Source: Liolophura sinensis (taxonomy: Eukaryota > Mollusca > Polyplacophora > Chitonida > Chitonidae). Taken from it: a DNA stretch of 64,000 nucleotides. The notes below the pieces were generated by a model. That model saw only the letters and a list, made by a program, of their open reading frames with translations. It did no database searches and had not been told where the DNA came from. Location: positions 29,606,484-29,670,483 of the forward strand of contig NC_088307.1 of the NCBI RefSeq assembly GCF_032854445.1, given 5' to 3'. Positions 49,881-60,943 of the stretch are shown here, one piece after another; the first letter of the stretch is position 1; each line of letters starts with the position of its first letter. A program made the position numbers and the translations under genes.

Positions 49881-50480
49881 TGTCAAAGTTGAACGATAAG
49901 GAAAATAAAAAACAATGAAAATATGACATTTTGTCCAGACGTCATTGAGGTGTTTCTTAAACTCTTTACGTAGTCAGACTCAAGAAATAATCATGGCGTT
50001 TTTTGTCTAGATGTCAACAAAACTGAGGATTACACAGTTACAGATCTTTACGTAGAATTTTCTCTGCGAGTTTTGCGTTTTTGATAATCCCCGTGTGATG
50101 TAAGCAATCAGTACGCTCAGCGAGATGACAAAAATGCCGGCACGTGTGGGTCAAATGTCGCAGATCAATTGCGAGGATAAAAGCGGATTATCGATCTAGA
50201 CGTTATTACTGTCATCCAGAATCTAAAGTCAAGGGTTTAACTGATCGTGATCAGAATAAGACAAGTGGGCCATGCTGCTAGGAATTGTTGCCTTGTTCCT
50301 AAATCAGGAGCAAACATATTCATATGTGTAAATATTTGCCAAATAGAAAATAACAGAATCGTACACTAGGTAGACTTTTTGAGATGTGGTTAAGCTGCAT
50401 GAGTTGGTATGACACCTCACCCTACAAAACTTTGGGGATATATAGCCTTGAGGATGAAGTTGACAAATTCACTACATACG
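49881..50480. other. Degenerate upstream flank, gene-free
   Basis: Diverged first half-unit sequence with GTCCAGAC and TGTCTAGA motifs. Nothing else recognised. Confidence 0.6.
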
Positions 50481-50690
50481 ATTTTGTTTTTTTTGATTGG
50501 TGTTTTACGCCGTACTCAAGAATATTTCACTTATACGACGGCGGCCAGCATTATAGTGGGTGGAAACCGGGCAGAGCCCGCGGAAACCCACGACCATCCG
50601 TAGATTGCTGAGAGACCTTGAACTCACAGCCACCGCATTGGTGAGAGGCCTTCTGGGTCACTACGCTGCGCTAGCGCGCTAACCGACTGA
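50481..50690 (-). mobile_element. tRNA-derived SINE (family 1), independent insertion
   Basis: A nearly complete minus-strand copy: T-rich tail complement, conserved body, and A-box region GCGCTAACCGACTGAG in complement. It lacks about 40 bp in the middle. Flanking CACTACATACG (50470-50480) and CACTATATAGG (50691-50701) are a probable target-site duplication. It is not at the position of the array SINEs. Confidence 0.85.
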
Positions 50691-51784
50691 GCACTATATA
50701 GGAGGGAAAATCAGTGCGCTCGTGTGATGCGTAGGGCACAGGCCCAGTATAGCCTGATCAACCTTGTTCCAATCAGGTAATTATGTGTGAGTGTTAAATT
50801 GATCTGTGGCCTGTTTGTGAGTATATTTTACATGGCTGTTCCCTAACCACTAAGAGCCCCCCCACCCTCGGGTCCACCCCCGCAATCTTCCGCTCGTCAA
50901 TCTACCAGTGCAGCTGCATAAAAATCGTCCCACTGCTGTGTGTGTTTGTCGGGGGGGGGGGGGGGGGGGGGAGGTGATGGCAAATTTGATCCACAGAAAG
51001 AGTTCCTTTTTTTTCTTTTACATTTCTTTATATATTGTCACACAGTATGTTAGATCAGTTTAAATATATTATTGCAAATCTATAAAGATTATATGCAATA
51101 TTTCTTCCATGGAAAACTGAAGACTATTTACTTCAGTTAACAGCATATCGTACAGTTACACTGGAAAACTAGGGCACCTGTTTATCAGTTTAGCTTCGTA
51201 ATAAAGGTCGAATAAAGACACTGTCATACATTCACGACATAATTCGCCAGGCACAACATGTTTCATACACCAACGTTAGAGTAAAAGGCCTATCATCCTA
51301 TGCATTTAACGGCACACAGTAGGTTGATCGTTAAGTAACGAATATTTCGACATGGCCTCTTCCATCGGCTGCACCTATTACATAACAACTTCAACCACAT
51401 ACTTGGGAAGCCCTTGTGTCTTTTCTGTCACTGTGGGTAGTTTGGCAATCGACCTGCGCGACCGGTGATCGAGTTCCTACCTAGCTGCAAAGGTTCCTTT
51501 TATTAGCAAACGTCATCTAGTGATTGCAACTATCGTCAGGAATATGTATAAATTTAAAGTACACATTCGTCGACGCATACAAGGCGTCACTACTTGATAC
51601 ATATTTAAAGCATGATTTTGGAGCTTTCATGGCTTTTTATGCCATTAGGTACATTTTATCCCAGTTAAAGAGTGAAACATCCATCGCCTGCTCGGCATCA
51701 CGAACGCTACTCTCAACACGTCCGCCCTGAGAAGTTACACCTTCACAGTCAATTGGTGAAAAACATCGTCAGCTTGCTGTACTT
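50691..51784. other. Degenerate unit sequence, gene-free
   Basis: Continuation of second-half-unit homologous sequence, including the block with the CGCATACAAGGCGTCA motif. No gene seen. Confidence 0.6.
50951..50971. repeat. Poly(G) run, 21 nt
   Basis: Twenty-one consecutive G residues. The length is likely to be unreliable in sequencing. Confidence 0.95.
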
Positions 51785-52082
51785 AACAAGATCTCAACGG
51801 AATCCTTAGAGTGCATGTAATGTGCCTCCTTGTTGCAGGACGGGTTTCCACCGCTCTTTTATCTAGTGCTGCTTCACTGAGATGCCTTACGTAAGTAAGT
51901 GAACTGCCCCGTATTATTATACTAATACGGGTCAACCAGTCGTTGCACTATACACTATGCTGAACCCTGAGCGAGGAAGTTACAACTTCGTCTTTTAAGG
52001 TCTTAGGTGTGACTCGATCCATGACTGACCAGGAATCTACCGCTCTAGAAGCAGACCTACCAACTGTGCCATTGAGGCCGGT
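51785..52082 (-). mobile_element. tRNA-derived SINE, family 2
   Basis: On the minus strand it begins GGCCTCAATGGCACAGTTGG, a tRNA-like A-box head, with a degenerate B-box region about 40-60 nt later. A conserved body follows, including CATCTCAGTGAAGCAGCAC and CGTCCTGCAACAAGGAG. The body resembles a SINE seen in bivalve genomes, recognised from memory. The 3' limit is approximate. Confidence 0.72.
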
Positions 52083-53146
52083 CAGTGATGAAAAGACCCA
52101 AGGAAGGCGCTATGCCAGTGAGTAAAATCAGTATCCAAAAAGTGTTGCATCCTCGTATGTATGTTTTTGATAATAAAATAGGTATATCTGTGGCGCTTTT
52201 ATGGGAACTGTTTCATGTGTCCAGCGTGGCAATTCAACTCAACACGATGAATATGCCCCAGGGTTCAAATGAATTAGACACCATCGTCCAGAAATTCTGA
52301 GCGCTCTTCGGGTAAAGACGGTTAATGGAATAACCATGACACGTTAGCTTTCCAGTGACATCTTGTGAGACTTTGCAAGTTTTTTAATCCAAATATTCCC
52401 AAAGCGACGTGAAACACAAACCAAAAACAAAAAAGAAGAATTAAGAAAATACAAACAGTTCGAAACTAGGAAGAAACTACGCAAAGAACAGCAGTTAACT
52501 ATTTAAATGAAGCTGAAAATTTTCAAGGAATACCAGGCGATCGAATAAAATCAGTATTGAAATTGTCTAATATACTTGTATAAAAGTTGTCAGTAAAAAG
52601 TATGTGTATCAATTGCGAATTTACTTGTATTTGCGTGGAAAGTGGGACTTTATGGCCTCAACTGCAGCTTTGTATTCCACGACAATAGCGAATGAAAAAC
52701 ACAAAACTGTTATAACAGGTAATCAGATTTCTGATATAATGGAGATTGTTAAAAATGTCGTAAACAAGGTATACCATCTTGCAAACATTTCCCATACTAC
52801 TTAACAGCCGCCCAAGTAGTTTAAGGCCAGAGACAATTAATTGCGAACTGTTTGCTCACGGTAATAGAGCATTTTAGTGCTGTAACTATCTGGACAGAAG
52901 CTCCATAACGAGCTCTTGTGTAGTTATCAATGTCCGGAGTGCGGTTTTGGAAAAAAAAAACACCTGAAATCTTTACACATAGTAACATGACAATCATGGC
53001 AATAACATGTAACGCAGCAAGTACATTGAGGCAATAAATTTGAACATGTATTAAAACAAAAACATTCATGGAACGTAACAAGGTGCTTAGAGCATATTAC
53101 TCAACGAATTATCGTGAATCACAAAACCAGCTAGGTTCCCATAGGA
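52083..53146. other. Degenerate unit sequence, gene-free
   Basis: Diverged array flank with the GAAATTCTGAGC block near 52,290 and an A-rich run near 52,952. No gene seen. Confidence 0.6.
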
Positions 53147-53540
53147 AGGTGTTTAGTGACCCTGTACAAACATCAATAGGACTGAGACCAGAGAGGTATA
53201 TAGCTCTCTGCCAAGACTATCTAAGATTCTCTACTCTCCCTTTTTTCAATTTACGACATGTTAGAACTCACAGGGTCGCGGAATGTGTCGCCTTTTTCGT
53301 CTGAGCCATTTTGTCTGTCAGGTCTTGAGAAGTGACGAGTCACTTCCGGGTGTCGTAGAGAAATTGTGATTTGGGTCTTTAACTTCCATGATGGTCAGTT
53401 TTTAGTGAATGGTGGATCTGACAGACAAGGAGAGCTCGGGTCGGAATGTCTAGACTAACTGTCCAGACTGGTATATATACCAGAGACAGCCTCGATGTAG
53501 AAACGATCAAGAGGTCAGCAGGCGGAAGTCAAAGTTTGAA
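53147..53540 (-). pseudogene. bHLH relic, copy 8, helices deleted
   Basis: A fragment of exon 2 (about 53,147-53,215) joins directly to the exon 1 basic-region end (TCTAAGATTCTCTACTC, from about 53,219), so the intron, both helices and the tail are missing. The basic stretch, N-terminus, ATG position (about 53,390) and complete promoter remain, with a perfect TATA palindrome at 53468-53483. Frameshifts are present in the N-terminal part. Confidence 0.82.
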
Positions 53541-53835
53541 AGATGAGGGAAATAAAAAACAATTAAAATATGAGATGTTGTCCAGACGTCATTAAAGTGT
53601 TTCTTAAACTCTTTACGTAATTGAGCTCAAGAAGTAATCATGGCGTTTTATTTGTCTAAATGTCAACACAACTTTTTATATGTTTTTAGGGAAAGTCCAA
53701 GCTACTTGTGTTCATATGCCACAGCTCCGTACACAAGTCTGGGAAGGCATTGTCTTGCTACATACATGTGGTATGGAAAATCAACACGCTCGTGAAAATT
53801 ATAGGACACGTTCAATTAGACCATCACGTGTGTGT
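53541..53835. other. Degenerate upstream flank
   Basis: Array upstream-flank sequence with the GTCCAGACGTCATTAAAG block, leading into the minisatellite. No gene. Confidence 0.6.
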
Positions 53836-54577
53836 GTGAAATTGACCTGGGTCCTATTTTTGTGTCCATTTCCCATGGCTGTTCTTCAATCATTACCAGC
53901 TTCCCAATGCCCTCTGCCCTGTGAAATTGACCTGCCTTCTGTTTTTGCGTACATTTCCCATGGCTATTCCTCAGTCATTACCAGCCTCTCAATGCCCTCT
54001 GCCCTGTGAAATTGACCTGTCTTCTGTTTTTGCGTACATTTCCCATGGCTATTCCTCAGTCATTACCAGCCTCTCAATGCCCTCTGCCCTGTGAAATTGA
54101 CCTGTCTTCTGTTTTTGCGTACATTTCCCATGGCTATTCCTCAGTCATTACCAGCCTCTCAATGCCCTCTGCCCTGTGAAATTGACCTGTTCTGTTTTGT
54201 GTACATTTCCCATGGCTATTCCTCAGTCATTACCAGCCTCTCAATGCCCTCTGCCCTGTGAAATTGACCTGTCTTCTGTTTTGTGTACATTTCCCATGGC
54301 TATTCCTCAGTCATTACCAGCCTCTCAATGCCCTCTGCCCTGTGAAATTGACCTGTCTTCTGTTTTGTGTACATTTCCCATGGCTATTCCTCAGTCATTA
54401 CCAGCCTCTCAATGCCCTCTGCCCTGTGAAATTGACCTGTCTTCTGTTTTGTGTACATTTCCCATGGCTATTCCTCAGTCATTACCAGCCTCTCAATGCC
54501 CTCTGCCCTGTGAAATTGACCTGTCTTCTGTTTTGTGTACATTTCCCATGGCTATTCCTCAGTCATTACCAGCCTCC
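53836..54577. repeat. 84-bp minisatellite, about nine copies
   Basis: Units begin near GAAATTGACCTG and contain CATTTCCCATGGCTATTCC and TCATTACCAGCC. The first copies are more diverged and one base longer; the last five are nearly identical. The period is a multiple of three, so long open frames arise on the plus strand, but there is no gene-like context. The first copy aligns with ordinary array sequence near 4505-4575. Confidence 0.93.
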
Positions 54578-54817
54578 ACTCTCATACACTCTGTAAAAAA
54601 TGTAACATCCCTGCGAAAACTAGAGCAATACTGTTTCAGGCAAACTGGATTTTACATGCTGTTTTACAACGGTCAAGGCAGAAATAATCCTGCTTTTCCA
54701 ACCAAGAAGGCTGAGGCTTAATGTGAAATACCTTAACAGGCCAGTTTCTCCGAGAGTCTGAAAATCCAACAAATATCTCCTAAACAGGGTTCATAAATAT
54801 AGCTCTTCTAATCGTGT
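54578..54817. other. Spacer between minisatellites
   Basis: About 240 bp with no recognised homology or gene. Confidence 0.5.
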
Positions 54818-56370
54818 ACCCACCCATCAACAATCTCTGTGACTTGATCGTAAAACCCTGTAACTATATATCCACCAATAATCTCCGTAACTAGATCATA
54901 AAATCCTGTAACTATATATCCACCAATAATCTCCGTAACTAGATCATAAAACCCTGTAACTATATATCCACCAATAATCTCCGTAACTAAATCATGAAAT
55001 CCTGTAACTATATATCCATCAACAATCCTCGTCACTTTATGGCCTTACCCTGTAACTGTATATCTACCAATAATCTCTGTAACTAGATCATAAAATCCTG
55101 TAACTATATATCCATCAACAATCCTCGTCACTTTATGGTCTTACCCTGTAACTGTATATCCACCAATAATCTCCGTAACTAAATCATGAAATCCTGTAAC
55201 TATATATCCATCAACAATCCTCGTCACTTTATGGTCTTACCCTGTAACTATATATCCACCAATAATCTCCGTAACTAGATCATAAAATCCTGTAACTATA
55301 TATCCATCAACAATCCTCGTCACTTTATGGTCTTACCCTATAACTATATATCCACCAATAATCTTCGTAACTAAATCATGAAATCCTGTAACTATATATC
55401 CATCAACAATCCTCGTCACTTTATAGTCTTACCCTGTAACTGTATATCCACCAATAATCTCCGTAACTAAATCATAAAATCCTGTAACTATATATCCATG
55501 AACAATCCTCGTCACTTTATGGTCTTACCCTGTAACTATATATCTACCAATAATCTCCGTAACTAGATCCTAAAATCCTGTAACTATATATCCATCAACA
55601 ATCCTCGTCACTCTATGGTCTTACCCTGTAACTGTATATCTACCAATAATCTCCGTAACTAGATCATGAAATCCTGTAACTATATATCCATCAACAATCC
55701 TCGTCACTTTATGGTCTTACCCTGTAACTGTATATCCACCAATAATCTCCGTAACTAAATCATGAAATCCTGTAACTATATATCCACCAATAATCTCCGT
55801 AACTAAATCATGAAATCCTGTAACTATATATCCATCAACAATCCTCGTCACTTTATGGTCTTACCCTGTAACTGTATATCTACCAATAATCTCCGTAACT
55901 AGATCATAAAATCCTGTAACTATATATCCATCAACAATCCTCGTCACTTTATAGTCTTACCCTGTAACTGTATATCTACCAATAACCTCCGTAACTAAAT
56001 CATAAAATCCTGTAACTATATATCCATCAATAACCTCCGTAACTAGATCATAAAATCCTGTAACCATATATCCATCAACAATCCTCGTCACTTTATGGTC
56101 TTACCCTGTAACTGTATATCTACCAATAATCAAAGTAACTTCTAACCCTGTAACTGTATGTCAATCACTATATCCGTGTAACTTCATCGCCAAACCCTGT
56201 AACTGGAAATCCACCAACAATCCTGGTGACATCATGGCCAAACCCTATAACAGTATATCCATCAACAATCTTCAAAACTTCATCGTCCAACCTGTAAGTG
56301 AACATCCATTAGCAATCCGTGTAACTTCATCGTCAAACCCTATAACCGGATATCCATCAACAGGCGTCAC
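54818..56370. repeat. 48-bp minisatellite with 96-bp higher-order period
   Basis: Two 48-bp monomer types alternate. Type A contains CCACCAATAATCTCCGTAAC and type B contains CCATCAACAATCCTCGTCAC; both share CCTGTAACTATATAT. About 30 monomers in all. The left end is A-only, the middle alternates A/B, and the right end (56,140-56,370) is degenerate. The period is 16 codons and gives a 75-codon minus-strand frame; not considered a gene. Confidence 0.93.
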
Positions 56371-57140
56371 AAGGTCTTAATTTATAAAATACCATGTACA
56401 AATTACAACCTGGCAAACATTTCCCCTACGACTTTACAGCGGTACAATCAAGTAAAAAAACCCGAAACCTCAAACTTTACAATATAAAATAAAGCCGTAC
56501 ATGAAACAGAGTAAGACCAAAGCAGCGACAACAGTATGACAGCTTGCAAATGGCAACAAGTAACCGGTGAATTACGGCCTCTTGTCAATTTACCTGTATA
56601 AGGGCTTTATTCCAACTGCTGATCTAAATGCATTAATTGTAGCAATTTAAACGCTCCGTGGCAAAAAGACTTAAGCAGAGTGAGGTAAAACAACGCAGCA
56701 GTGTTAATTGCAACTCATAAGATGTCTAGAATTACCAATAATGCTGTGTCGTCATCACATTTAACAATATACATTGACAAGTCAAATGTCAGATCAAATC
56801 AAATTCTTCACAAATACAAAAAGTGAATTATGTGTTACAAACTACCAAGGAGTTTATTAGGTATATAGAGAGTGGGCAATAGCAACATGTAATGCAACAA
56901 GTACATTGAGGTAATAAATATGAATGTCTATATAAAAACGTTTATAAAACCTATATAATTCTAGTTAATTAGGTATACAGAGAGTGGGCAATAGCAACAG
57001 GTAACGCAACAAGTACACCGAGGTAATAAATATGAACATGTATTAAAAACAGACAGATTCATGAAACGTAACAAGGTGCTTAGAGCATATTACTCAGATA
57101 ATTATCCTGATTCACAAAACCAGCTGGGTTCCCATAGGAA
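56371..57140. other. Degenerate unit sequence, gene-free
   Basis: Diverged remnants of the flank just downstream of the bHLH gene. GTTTATTAGGTATATAGAGA near 56,852 is another empty SINE site, and a short duplication of this segment follows near 56,968. No gene. Confidence 0.6.
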
Positions 57141-58470
57141 GGTGCTTAGTGGCGCCGTACAAACATCAACACCATTTTCGGAGATCAGAGAGGTCATTAT
57201 CCCTCCTAGTGACAAGATTTCCGCGCGTGCTCCGTAACGACTGAACACTGTCCCGACGGCCAAATATCCCGTAAAACATTACGGGATCAACAGAATTTTG
57301 TCCATTTTATTTTTATAAAATTTCATAATTTAAAGAAGAGAACGTACGTAAAAATTCTATGCGGAGATAAAGTTAATGGTGTCAATGAATGTTACAAAAA
57401 CAATGAACAATAAAGACACTAACATAAAGAATAAGAATTAAGTGTGACTTGCGCGGTTAAGAGAAGAGAAAAACAGAAATGAGTTGGATTGACAACGAGC
57501 AGGTAAAGTACCAGTTTGACAGTTGGCGACTCGGACATTTTCGTTCCAAGCAATACCTTCATTGTTGCCTATGGCGTTAAGCAGGTAGGGAAAATCATCC
57601 ACGATATTTATTTTGGACTCTTTTGGAAAGCATCGTGTACTAGGAATACAGGACCGTAGAGATTCCAAAGCAGAGTTAAAATGCTCTACACTTTTATCTT
57701 TCATCTCAAATTACGACGTTTAACAAACGTCGCTTGGTCGCTTGGAATGGGGAATATGCCGTCTTTTTCGTCTGGGCATTTGTCTCCCTGGAAGTCAGAA
57801 CGGTGGTCGGTTGGCTGAGATAGAAGGAGGAAGTGTGAGGTTGTGATTTGGGTCTGAACTTCCATGATGATCAGTTTTAGTGAAGGATGGATCTGACAGA
57901 CAAGGAGAGCTCGAGTCGGAATGTCTAGGCTAACTGTCCAGACTGGTATATATGGACACAGATCCCCATTACAACTTCCGTTTTTCGGTAGGGACGAATG
58001 TAATTCTGTGTATTTTAGGGTGTAAAGTCTTTTTTTGTGTTGCCAGCCTGCCGTTTTTGGTGTACAGGTGCATGTTTGGTATCAAAATGATGGAAATTGT
58101 CTAAGCTTTGGGTAGGTATGAGTTTTAATGGTGAAAGTTTAACATTCTAGGCGAGAGGATACAAGGAGACAGGTGATGATGAGGCTGCGAGTGACGTCCC
58201 CTTGGCGCTGTTAGGCACCTCTCCCAGCTGCCTACATGGAAAGGTCCAGATTTTGACGGTCAACCTATGTCAAGATTTTTATGGCTTCTTTCCCACAGGC
58301 TGGGCCAGGTATGCACCAAAGATTATTGGTCAAGGAATGTTTGGGGCTGAGCTACAGCGCTAAACGTTAACATTGTCACTTATGGAAAACTTCTGGGGGT
58401 CTGTGGCCATATATCAGAGACAGCCTCGATGTGAAAAGGATCAATAGGTCACCACGCGGAGGTGAAAGTT
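57141..58470 (-). pseudogene. bHLH relic, copy 9, helix 2 deleted, promoter split
   Basis: The exon 2 relic is about 57,141-57,275. The exon 1 relic runs from about 57,438 to 57,865. In exon 1 the segment encoding helix 2 and the following linker is missing in frame (Ser-Lys-Ile-Asn-Ile joins Val-Asp-Asp-Phe-Pro). In-frame stops lie in the basic region and a frameshift in the N-terminal part. The donor is CGC|GCAAGT. The TATA box is cut by an inserted element (57,954-58,408), and the rest of the promoter continues at 58,409 with CAGAGACAGCCTCGATGT. Confidence 0.85.
57954..58408. mobile_element. MITE-like insertion in a TATA box
   Basis: A 455-bp segment unrelated to the array begins GGACACAGATCCCC and ends GGGGGTCTGTGGCC, giving imperfect terminal inverted repeats of about 14 bp. 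ATATAT stands on both sides (57,948-57,953 and 58,409-58,414) as the target duplication, although the target was itself TATA-rich. No coding frame lies inside, so it is non-autonomous. The superfamily is not assigned. Confidence 0.75.
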
Positions 58471-59349
58471 TGATAGATTAGTGAAACGAGTAACAATCTG
58501 AATATGACATTTTGTCTAGACGCCATTAAAGTGTTTCTTAAACTCTTTCATAACTCAGACACAAGAAGCAATTACGCCGTTTACTTTTGTCTACATGTCA
58601 ATAAAATGTTTCTGTGTCTGTTCTGATAATCTTTGTGTGATGTGACCATTTAGCACACTCAGCAAGATAGCCAATACGGCAGCATGAGGGTCACAATATG
58701 GATGCGCAGTAACCAGATTGTCCTTCTAGATGCTATTAGAGTGATCCAGAATCTTTAGGTCAAATGTCGAAACATGGTGAAAAGGACAAGACATGTAGAC
58801 CATACCTGTAGGATTTGTTGTCGCGGACAAATTCATGTCGGATTGAACGTTTATGAAAGAGACAAAAAGTGTTGCAAACGGGAGCGAATATATTCATTTA
58901 ATTAAAATAACGAATATTAGCCATGGTTAAAAAGTTCGTTTTAGAGGTTACGTGATATGTGGCACAGCCATACTACTGATATTGTGTTGTCATATCGTGA
59001 ATCATGGCACATGTATACTGTCGTAAAGACCGTCATGACGGTGTCCGACATTCGGCCGTGTGTCCGGAGATCAACCGAAATGTATGACCTGATGTCAGCT
59101 GCTGTAATGCTGTCGTCGCTAAACCTGATCGTCAGATCCCACATTTGTAGAGTATGAAGTTCCATGTCAGTACTCACAATACCTATGTCCAACAACCTAA
59201 AACAAAGCTTCTTAGATACATATGCTAGAAAGCATATGCAAATCAAATACCCAAAGACATATGAGAGAAAAAGCCATCGGTTTTGAAATCTTTGCAAAAA
59301 TGGTTTAAATGGGAGAAGGTAGAACTTTCCGTCCATTACACTTGGCTTA
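58471..59349. other. Degenerate upstream flank, then unassigned sequence
   Basis: Diverged bHLH upstream flank to about 58,920 (GTCTAGACGCCATTAAAG at about 58,515). From 58,930 to 59,349 there is unassigned sequence. A 147-codon minus-strand ATG frame spans 58,941-59,384 with one hydrophobic stretch, but it overlaps the reverse-transcriptase relic antisense and has no recognisable domain, so no gene is called. Confidence 0.5.
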
Positions 59350-60083
59350 TGCTCGTGAAGAAAACGGTTAAGTATGCCACCCATACTTTTAATAATACTG
59401 CTCCTGGGACAGCCAAAGAAGTTCCGAAGGATCCTGCCGTGCGAAATGTACTTGAAGACTTTTAGGGAAAATGCATTACTGTTCCTGTGAACAAAGCCCC
59501 TAATAATATAATATTTGTCTGCACGAATTATTAGTGTAATGTTCCCGTACAGAAGATGGTTAATATTCCAACAATAACTGCCGCAACATCATCGTATTCT
59601 GTAACGACCTATACTCTAGAGGAACTAAAAAACTTTAAAAAACATGAATCCTTTCTCAAACAGAGGAGTATTTCCTCACCGTCCTGTTACACCAAAATAC
59701 CACACCATTACTGGGTTCGAAAAATGCGTAAATCCGCACATAAAACTCAGGTTATTGTGGGATCGAGAAGGTGTGCCGCAAACTTGTATATAACCTCTTA
59801 ACGAAGGCCCAAGAGGATGTACAGTCATTTTGGAAAATATATAATGTTTGTTATGGAACTGCAAAAAAATCTGGCACCAACTGTGTGTGGATTAGTAAGA
59901 ACTTCAAACGTCACACTGACGAACCAGACACTCAAATACACATCCAGTGACAAGGACATCTCTCCTTGTGATTTCTCCTCTCTCTGTACCACTAATCCTC
60001 ACGGAAATTTAATTGATAGAATTTCATCACTAATTGTATCAGTATTTAATAAAACTGGTCACCGCTACATTAACTTGACGTGA
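59350..60083 (+). pseudogene. Penelope-like retroelement reverse transcriptase fragment
   Basis: Several frames read in order like the RT of Penelope-like elements. These include a stretch ending PKDPAVRNVLEDF (59,400-59,465), HHYWVRKMRKSAHKTQ followed by IVGSRRCA (about 59,703-59,780), and CDFSSLCTTNPHGNLIDRIS (about 59,970-60,030), where family members have the motif-A-like DFSTLYTTIPH core. Frameshifts, stops and internal deletions separate these pieces. The catalytic YxDD region, the GIY-YIG domain and both ends are not seen, so this is a dead 5'/central fragment. Confidence 0.7.
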
Positions 60084-60329
60084 ATGCCGTCTAGACAGAA
60101 AGTCATATCAACTTTGTTTCTTGCACTTCACCAGTCATTCTAAAACTGCTGTTTAAAAATCCAACCATTATCTTTCTATCCACAGCTCTTTTAGAAATAC
60201 TTTAATGATATCTGGACGGATAATCGAAAACTCATCTCATGCATGTACCTTGGAACTGATTTTTACTGAGTTTTATAAATACTTTTTTTCATCTCTAGTG
60301 TCTCTCGCTTCCTTTATCTTTCAAACTTT

Positions 60330-60943
60330 TACCTCCACGTGCCCACCTCTTGATCGTTTCCACATCGAGGCTGTCTGTGGTATATACACCAGTCTGGACA
60401 GTTAGTCTAGACATTCCGACCAGAGCTCTCCTTGTCTGTCAGATCCATCCTTCACTAAAACTGACCTTCATGGAAGTTCAGACCAATATCACAACCTCCG
60501 ACTTCCTCATTCTCCCCGCCACCCGGAAGTGACTAGCCTGTTTTCTCGACCTGACAGACAAGATGGCCCAGGCCAAAAGACGCCATATTCCTCACCTCCG
60601 AGCGACACCCTATGTAACACGTCGTAACTTGAGGGAAAAATGTGGAGTAGAGCATCTTAGCTGTGGTTTGGAATCTTTATGTCGCTGTATTCCCAGTACA
60701 CGATCCAATCCGAAGGAGTCCAAAATAAATATCTTGATGGAGGCCACAGAGCACATGACTTGTTTAAACCAGATTTTGTGGGAAGAAACAACAGGCTGTG
60801 AGTTGATACAAGATTTTCCCAATTCGTTTAACGTCCTTTTGAGCAGTGGAGGTATTGCTCAGAACGGAAATATCCGGCTGTCCATTTGTTCCAAAAGTCA
60901 ACTTCCTGCCCTCAATCCTGATCAATTAGGTTTTGATTGATTG
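60330..60943 (+). pseudogene. bHLH relic, copy 10, inverted, bHLH frame open
   Basis: The only copy on the plus strand. The promoter relic has TGGTATATACACCAG near 60,378-60,392 and TAGTCTAGACATTCC downstream; the original ATG is at 60,470. A small indel shifts the frame and a TGA at 60,530-60,532 ends it. An ATG at 60,563 then opens 125 codons through the whole bHLH region. The basic region is damaged (Arg-Glu-Lys-Cys-Gly-Val for Arg-Glu-Lys-Arg-Arg-Val) and helix 2 differs at several places. The GC donor and exon 2 are not seen. It is probably a pseudogene; a short truncated product cannot be excluded. Confidence 0.75.

Noticed and set aside
53836-54721. 181-codon and 112-codon frames over the 84-bp repeats
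   Set aside because: They are a consequence of a repeat period divisible by three. They are open in more than one frame and lack gene context.
58941-59384. 147-codon minus-strand ATG frame with a hydrophobic stretch
   Set aside because: No family recognised. It partly lies antisense to the reverse-transcriptase relic and has no promoter or splice context. Kept only as an unassigned frame.
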